From: Pseudarthrobacter sp. NIBRBAC000502772
GTDB lineage: Bacteria; Actinomycetota; Actinomycetes; Actinomycetales; Micrococcaceae
Reading direction: 5' to 3'
Length of the DNA: 64,000 nucleotides
Assembly: GCF_006517235.1 (NCBI RefSeq)
Contig: NZ_CP041188.1
Location: forward strand, 3,100,001 to 3,164,000
Shown: positions 59,151-64,000 of the stretch, one piece after another
Numbering within the stretch: the stretch's first letter is position 1
How the letters are laid out: every line of letters begins with the position of its first letter
Program-made: the position numbers and the translations under genes
Notes under the pieces: generated by a model
What the model was told of the DNA's origin: nothing
The model's database searches: none
Seen by the model: the letters and a program-made list of their open reading frames with translations, nothing else

Positions 59151-59990
59151 TTAACAGCCGGTCAGGTGCCGCTTGGGCCGTTCCTGCCGGTAGAGGTAGC
59201 GGCCGGCCTCCTGGAATCCTGCCTGGGCGTAGAGCTGCCGGGCCCCGGAGTTCGCTGCGGTGACCAGCAGCCAGTAGCCAGCCAGGTTGCGGGCGGCGCC
59301 TTCCTGCAGGAGCGCCTGCATGATCCGCAGAGCATGGCCGCGCCGCCGGGCGTCCGGGCGGGTGGCCATGCTGTACAGCCCGCCCCAACCGCTTCCTGCT
59401 TCCCCGGCGGCGGGGAGAGCGAGCCGGCCGACGGCGGCTGGCACGCCGCCGTCGGACCGCACCAGGGCATAGAGCGACGGGCAGCCTGCAAGGATGCTGC
59501 GTGCGGTGTCGCGCTCGGCCAGGCCGCCGCGGCCATCCACGCTCCACCACAGCTCCAGCCACTCATCGCTGGGGACCGTGGAGATCTCGACGCCGGGTTG
59601 GGCCGCCGCAGGATGGGTTAGCGCAGGTTGGTCCGCCGCCTGGGCGCCGTTACTCCGGCACATCACCAGCGTTTCGGATTGGCGCGTGAAGCCTTCCCCA
59701 TCGAGGATGGCATTCAGTCCGGTGGAGCGGGGATCATCGAAGACCTGGAAAATCAGCGGCAGGCGCCGGCCGCGGTACCAGAGCCGGGCTGCACGCAAGG
59801 CCTCGTGCTGCCGGTGCATATCGCCCTCCGGCTCGCGCGGCCAGACGGAGTTGGCTCGCTGGGTCACGCCGGAGGCTGCGCGAAGCACCCAGCCGTCGGA
59901 TTCCTCGCGGTCCGGCGCCGGCCAGGCGGCATCCATCAGCGCCTCAAGCCCAGGCAGGCCCAGGGCTGGTGCAGGACGTTGAGCTGTCAT
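59151..59990 (-). CDS. GNAT-family N-acetyltransferase
   Basis: A 279-residue protein. The C-terminal half is a GNAT domain: SMATRPDARRRGHALRIMQALLQEGA contains the acetyl-CoA-binding R-x-x-G-x-A-like loop, and LYAQAGFQEAGRYLYR is the typical closing segment. The N-terminal half (LEALMDAAWPAPDREESDGWVLRAASG, with RANSVWP) is a common partner domain in this two-part subfamily. I chose the ATG at 59990 with GGAAGAG upstream, not the TTG six codons earlier. Substrate unknown. Confidence 0.84.
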   Translation of the reverse strand: MTAQRPAPALGLPGLEALMDAAWPAPDREESDGWVLRAASGVTQRANSVWPREPEGDMHRQHEALRAARLWYRGRRLPLIFQVFDDPRSTGLNAILDGEGFTRQSETLVMCRSNGAQAADQPALTHPAAAQPGVEISTVPSDEWLELWWSVDGRGGLAERDTARSILAGCPSLYALVRSDGGVPAAVGRLALPAAGEAGSGWGGLYSMATRPDARRRGHALRIMQALLQEGAARNLAGYWLLVTAANSGARQLYAQAGFQEAGRYLYRQERPKRHLTGC

Positions 59991-60013
59991 GGCGTACCAC
60001 TCTTCCAATGCGA

Positions 60014-60045
60014 AAGGCCCCCCGGTTTCCCGGGGAGCCTCTCGA
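60014..60045 (-). terminator. Terminator downstream of aspS
   Basis: AGGCTCCCCGG pairs with CCGGGGGGCCT (one T-G pair) around a GAAA-type loop, followed by TTTCG on the minus strand. It lies about 20 bases after the aspS stop and just before the acetyltransferase start. Confidence 0.65.
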
Positions 60046-60059
60046 CTGCGATTCTTGGA

Positions 60060-61847
60060 CTACTCGGCCTTTTTGGGCTCGTCCGTTTTCGGCTGGGGCT
60101 TGAAGTCCACGCCGGCTTCCTTGCGCTGCTGCGCCGTGATGGGTGCGGGGGCCTGTGTCAGGGGGTCGTAGCCGTTGCCCGTCTTCGGGAAGGCAATGAC
60201 GTCGCGGATGGACTCAACGCCCGCGAGCAGTGCCACTACACGGTCCCAGCCGAACGCGATGCCGCCGTGCGGAGGAGCGCCGAACTTGAAGCCTTCCAGC
60301 AGGAAGCCGAACTTGGTCTGGGCGTCTGCCTTGTCCAGCCCCATCAGTTCGAAGACGCGTTCCTGGACGTCACGCTCGTGGATACGGATGGAGCCGCCGC
60401 CGATTTCATTGCCGTTGCAGACGATGTCATAGGCGTAGGACAGGGCCGATTCCGGATCCTTGTCGAACGTGTCCATGAACTCAGGCTTGGGCGAGGTGAA
60501 GGCGTGGTGGACGGCCGTCCACTTTCCGGCGCCAACAGCCACATCGCCGGAGGCCACCGCTGCGGCGGCCGGTTCGAACATGGGGGCGTCAACCACCCAG
60601 CAGAAGGCCCAGGCGCTGGGGTCGATCAGGCCGGTGCGGTGGCCGATCTCCACGCGGGCAGCACCCAGGAGGGCGCGGGCCGCTGACTTCTCACCGGCGG
60701 CGAAGAAGATGCAGTCGCCCGGCTTGGCGCCCACGGCGTCGGCGAGGCCTGCACGCTCGGTTTCGTTCAGGTTCTTGGCAACAGGGCCAGCCAGTTCGCC
60801 GTCTTCCTTGAAGAGCACGTAGGCCAGGCCCTTGTGGCCGCGCTGCTTGGCGAATTCCTGCCAGCCGTCCAGGGTGCGTCGCGGCTGGGAAGCGCCGCCG
60901 GGCATCACCACGGCGCCGACATACGGGGCCTTGAAGACCCCGAAGCCGGTGTCCTTGAAGAATTCGGTGAGCTCAGTCAGCTCCACGCCGAAGCGGAGAT
61001 CGGGCTTGTCCGAGCCATAGCGCGCCATGGCGTCGGCGTACGTGATGCGCTGGATGGGCGTCGGGATCTCGACGTCGATCAGCTTCCACAGCGCCTTGAC
61101 GATGTTTTCGCCCAGGGCAATGATGTCGTCCTGGTCCACGAAGCTGGCTTCGATGTCCAGCTGGGTGAATTCGGGCTGGCGGTCGGCGCGGAAGTCCTCG
61201 TCGCGGTAGCAGCGCGCGATCTGGTAGTACTTCTCGAAACCGCCCACCTGCAGGAGCTGCTTGAAAAGCTGCGGGGACTGCGGCAGCGCGTACCAGGAAC
61301 CCGGTGCCAGGCGGGCGGGGACCACGAAGTCGCGGGCGCCTTCCGGCGTCGAACGCGTCAGCGTGGGGGTCTCGATCTCGACAAAACCGTCCTGGTGGAG
61401 CAGTTCACGGGCAATCCGGTTTGCTTCGGAGCGCAGCCGGAGGTTACGGGCGGGGCCGGGGCGGCGCAGGTCGAGGTAGCGGTGCTTCAGGCGGGCTTCC
61501 TCACCGACCTCCACGTGCTCGTCGATCTGGAACGGCAGCGGATCGGAGGTGTTGAGGATAACCACCTTGTCCGCCATGACTTCAATGGCGCCGGTGGCGA
61601 GGGCGGGGTTCTCGTTGCCCTCCGGGCGCTTGGAGACGGTGCCGGTGATCTGCAGGACGTACTCGTTGCGCAGGCCGTGGAAGACCTCTTCCTCACGGAC
61701 CACAACCTGGGCCACGCCGGACGCATCGCGCAGATCCACGAATGCAACACCACCGTGATCACGACGGCGGCCCACCCAGCCAGCCAGGGTTACGGTTTGT
61801 CCAATGTGCTCGGAGCGAAGGGATCCGAGGTCATGTGTGCGCAGCAC
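60060..61847 (-). CDS. aspS: Aspartyl-tRNA synthetase
   Basis: A class II synthetase for tRNA-Asp. The 595-residue protein starts [34 protein letters not shown] region (OB-fold anticodon domain), then motif 2 [20 protein letters not shown], a GAD insertion domain, and motif 3 [14 protein letters not shown] chose the GTG at 61845-61847; the open frame continues about 150 codons further but without homology. A C-terminal Lys/Pro tail ([12 protein letters not shown]) is typical of actinobacteria. A non-discriminating type (also charging tRNA-Asn) is possible and cannot be decided here. Confidence 0.96.
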   Translation of the reverse strand: MLRTHDLGSLRSEHIGQTVTLAGWVGRRRDHGGVAFVDLRDASGVAQVVVREEEVFHGLRNEYVLQITGTVSKRPEGNENPALATGAIEVMADKVVILNTSDPLPFQIDEHVEVGEEARLKHRYLDLRRPGPARNLRLRSEANRIARELLHQDGFVEIETPTLTRSTPEGARDFVVPARLAPGSWYALPQSPQLFKQLLQVGGFEKYYQIARCYRDEDFRADRQPEFTQLDIEASFVDQDDIIALGENIVKALWKLIDVEIPTPIQRITYADAMARYGSDKPDLRFGVELTELTEFFKDTGFGVFKAPYVGAVVMPGGASQPRRTLDGWQEFAKQRGHKGLAYVLFKEDGELAGPVAKNLNETERAGLADAVGAKPGDCIFFAAGEKSAARALLGAARVEIGHRTGLIDPSAWAFCWVVDAPMFEPAAAAVASGDVAVGAGKWTAVHHAFTSPKPEFMDTFDKDPESALSYAYDIVCNGNEIGGGSIRIHERDVQERVFELMGLDKADAQTKFGFLLEGFKFGAPPHGGIAFGWDRVVALLAGVESIRDVIAFPKTGNGYDPLTQAPAPITAQQRKEAGVDFKPQPKTDEPKKAE

Positions 61848-61958
61848 AGCACGCCTTTCTGAAGACGACAGCAGGAAAACAAAAGATAAAAAACTGCATA
61901 GGATCGTTCCGGGAACAATCCCGTCTGAGTTTACCCGCTGGAAAGGCCCGACTCCCCC

Positions 61959-63215
61959 ATGCCCGAACACCAGCAGCTTCAACGGAGGCTGGGCGTGTTT
62001 GACGCCACGTCCATCGGCCTCGGCTCCATGCTCGGGGCCGGCGTTTTTGTCGTCTTCGCCCCCGCCGCCGGCCTGGCCGGAAATTTCCTGGTCCTGTCGG
62101 TCCTGATCGCGGGTGCCGTGGCCTACTGCAACGCGGTGGCCTCCGCGGAACTGGCTGCACGGTATCCGGCCAGCGGCGGAACGTACGTGTACGGCCGGAA
62201 GCGCCTGGGAGAATGGCCCGGTTTCCTGGCCGGCTGGGGATTCGTCAGCGGCAAGACGGCCTCCTGCGCCGCCATGGCCCTGACGTTCGGCCACTACGTG
62301 TCACCGGGCTACGCGGTGCCGGTTGCCATCGCTGCGGTGGTGTCGCTGACCGCTGTGAACCTGTTTGGCATTACCCGCACCGCATTCCTGACCAGGCTCC
62401 TGCTGTGGGTTGTCCTGGCCACCCTGGTGTTTGTTGCCGCTGCCGCCATCGTGGGGCCGCATCCTGCGGACTTTTCGGCAGGCGGAACGTCCGACGGCGG
62501 AGCTACCGCCGGCTTTAGTGGCGTGCTGCCGGCCGCCGGCCTGATGTTCTTCGCCTTCGCGGGGTACGCCCGCATCGCCACCCTCGGAGAGGAAGTCAAG
62601 GACCCGGCCAGGACCATTCCGCGTGCGATCCTGGCGGCGCTCGCCGGCGCCTTCGCCATCTACCTGGCGTTGGCGCTGCTGCTCCAAAACCACTTGGCCG
62701 AAGGCAGGCTGGCCGCCACTTCGGCCCCGTTGCTGGACGCCGTGGTCAATTCGCAGCTCGCCGCCGGAGCGCCAGTGGTTCAGGCCGGCGCGGCAGCGGC
62801 GTGCCTGGGTGCGTTGCTGGCGCTCATTACCGGAGTGGGGCGCACCACCCTTGCCATGGCGCGGGAACGCGACCTGCCGGCGCCCCTGGCACGGGTGGGC
62901 GGCAAGCACACGGTGCCGTTCGTGGCAGAACTGGCGGTGGCCGCCGTCGTGATTTTCCTGATCCTGACCACTGACGTGATGACTGTGGTGGGGTTCTCCA
63001 GCTTCGGTGTGCTCATCTACTACGCGGTGACGAACGCCGCCGCGTACACCCTGGAGGAGCACCCGGCCCACGGCCCCCGGTGGCTCAATGTGGTTGGCTT
63101 CATCAGCTGCCTGCTGCTGGCCTTCACGCTGCCGCCCGTCTCAGTGCTGGGGATGGCCGCCGTGCTGGCCGCCGGCGCGGCCGGCCGGTTCGTAGTGCTT
63201 CGGCTGCGCCGCTAG
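61959..63215 (+). CDS. APC-superfamily amino-acid permease
   Basis: A 418-residue carrier with about 12 membrane helices. [22 protein letters not shown] is the TM1 substrate-binding segment of the amino acid-polyamine-organocation family, and [22 protein letters not shown] follows TM2. [28 protein letters not shown] is the typical TM6-7 loop. It is divergent from aspS and convergent with hisS. Substrate unknown; cationic or small neutral amino acids are typical. Confidence 0.88.
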   Translation: MPEHQQLQRRLGVFDATSIGLGSMLGAGVFVVFAPAAGLAGNFLVLSVLIAGAVAYCNAVASAELAARYPASGGTYVYGRKRLGEWPGFLAGWGFVSGKTASCAAMALTFGHYVSPGYAVPVAIAAVVSLTAVNLFGITRTAFLTRLLLWVVLATLVFVAAAAIVGPHPADFSAGGTSDGGATAGFSGVLPAAGLMFFAFAGYARIATLGEEVKDPARTIPRAILAALAGAFAIYLALALLLQNHLAEGRLAATSAPLLDAVVNSQLAAGAPVVQAGAAAACLGALLALITGVGRTTLAMARERDLPAPLARVGGKHTVPFVAELAVAAVVIFLILTTDVMTVVGFSSFGVLIYYAVTNAAAYTLEEHPAHGPRWLNVVGFISCLLLAFTLPPVSVLGMAAVLAAGAAGRFVVLRLRR

Positions 63216-63236
63216 CCGCCGCCAACACCGGGCCGG

Positions 63237-64000
63237 TCAGGCCGGCTGGGCTGCTGCCGCTGGCACCTGGACTGTTGTGACCTGGACGTTAAGGTCTTCC
63301 GACGGCGGTGTCCAGGTTGCGGGATCAGCGTCGGCCTGCGCGCCGGACCGGATGTCCTTGACCTGGTGCTTGCCGTCGTCGTCGGTGAACCAGACGAACG
63401 GGATCCCGCGGCGGTCCGCGAATTTGATCTGCTTCCCGAACTTCTCGGCCTTGGCAGCGACTTCGGTGGCGATGCCCCGGCTGCGGAGCTGGGCGGCAAC
63501 GTCCTGCGCGGCACCCCAGCTGTCATCAGTGGTGAGCGCCACCAGCACGGCGGTGGGCACCGAACGGGAGGCCTTGGCCAGGTCCTGGCTCAGGATGCGC
63601 GACACCAGCCGCGTCACACCGATGGAGAGGCCGACGCCGGGGAACTTGCGGTTGCCCTTGCTCGCTAACGCGTCGTAGCGGCCGCCGGAGCAGATGGAAC
63701 CGAGCTGTTCGTGGCCCACCAGGACCGTCTCCACCACCGTGCCGGTGTAGTAATCCAGGCCGCGGGCGATGCTGAGATCGGCAACAACCTTGCCCGGCGC
63801 GCGCTGCACGGCGGCCTCGATCACCTGTTCGAGTTCATTCAAACCCTCCTCAAGGAGGTCGTTCGTCACGCCGAGCGCACGGACCTGGGCCACAAACGAG
63901 GTGTCCTCGGTACGGATTCCTGCCAGCTTCAGCGCGGCCTGCGCCTGGTCATCAGTAGCACCCAGTTCGGTCTTGAGCAGCTCTGCGACCTTGGCTGCGC
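63237..64000 (-). CDS. hisS: Histidyl-tRNA synthetase (C-terminal part; start lies outside the window)
   Basis: Class II synthetase for tRNA-His. About 254 C-terminal residues are visible. SIARGLDYYTGTVVE and SICSGGRYDALASKG are the HisA-type and motif 3 signatures, and GVGLSIGVTRLVSRIL closes the catalytic core. The C-terminal anticodon-binding domain runs from PTAVLVALTTDD through IPFVWFTDDDGKHQVKDIRSG. The frame is open to the right edge, so the N-terminus is missing. An Ala-rich tail (QVPAAAAQPA) is an actinobacterial extension. Confidence 0.95.
   Translation of the reverse strand, partial: AAKVAELLKTELGATDDQAQAALKLAGIRTEDTSFVAQVRALGVTNDLLEEGLNELEQVIEAAVQRAPGKVVADLSIARGLDYYTGTVVETVLVGHEQLGSICSGGRYDALASKGNRKFPGVGLSIGVTRLVSRILSQDLAKASRSVPTAVLVALTTDDSWGAAQDVAAQLRSRGIATEVAAKAEKFGKQIKFADRRGIPFVWFTDDDGKHQVKDIRSGAQADADPATWTPPSEDLNVQVTTVQVPAAAAQPA

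Noticed and set aside
61848..62294. N-terminal extension of aspS to 62294
   Set aside because: The conserved N-terminus [11 protein letters not shown] begins at 61847, and the upstream part overlaps the divergent permease gene and has no homology.

Overview
The window is a GC-rich chromosomal segment of an actinobacterium, most probably a member of the Micrococcaceae close to Arthrobacter/Pseudarthrobacter. The evidence is the gene content (actinobacterial integration host factor, actinobacterial VLRF1, degenerate PriA, DUF6167 and DUF948 proteins beside alaS), the many GTG and TTG starts, at least two probable leaderless transcripts, and the conserved order alaS-ruvX-mltG-aroE-aroC-aroK-aroB-efp-nusB followed by pyrR-pyrB-pyrC-carA-carB-pyrF-mihF-gmk-rpoZ-coaBC-metK-priA. 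The genus is inferred from familiarity; no search was run. No rRNA, tRNA, CRISPR array, transposase or prophage was seen.

Layout. 1-3600: a DegV-type lipid-binding protein (cut by the window edge) and leuS, which has an apparent leucine attenuator (a leaderless peptide with three Leu codons, then a terminator hairpin). 3949-11655: a plus-strand operon of two RND permeases, a short adaptor-like lipoprotein and a secreted protein. 11706-17102: the glycerol module glpD-glpF-glpK (minus strand) with a divergent SorC-type regulator. 17113-19996: an aldo/keto reductase, an alpha/beta hydrolase and a glycosyltransferase. 20019-35063: a long minus-strand run from pyrR to priA covering pyrimidine biosynthesis, nucleotide, CoA and SAM metabolism and replication restart. 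35164-44688: a PrsW-like membrane protease and a nine-gene minus-strand catabolic cluster, which sit between nusB and pyrR. 44795-56609: nusB, efp, the shikimate genes, mltG, ruvX, alaS and rpsD. 56885-64000: rarA, acVLRF1, an acetyltransferase, aspS, an amino-acid permease and the C-terminal part of hisS.

How the parts work together. The catabolic cluster (GntR regulator, xylose-isomerase-like TIM barrel, DhaK-DhaL kinase, RpiB-like and TPI-like isomerases, 3-hydroxyacyl-CoA-dehydrogenase-fold oxidoreductase, SDR, 30-residue membrane peptide, MFS carrier) is best explained as uptake of a sugar acid or tetritol, conversion to L-erythrulose, phosphorylation, and two isomerisations to D-erythrose 4-phosphate. 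An identical 14-bp element lies in mirror orientation at both promoters of the cluster and is the probable GntR operator. The pyrimidine operon has a PyrR-type RNA hairpin directly before the pyrR ribosome binding site, which suggests translational rather than transcriptional control. In the RND operon the first permease has lost two of the three conserved acidic membrane residues that the second keeps, which suggests a hetero-oligomeric pump adapted to a cell without a Gram-negative outer membrane.
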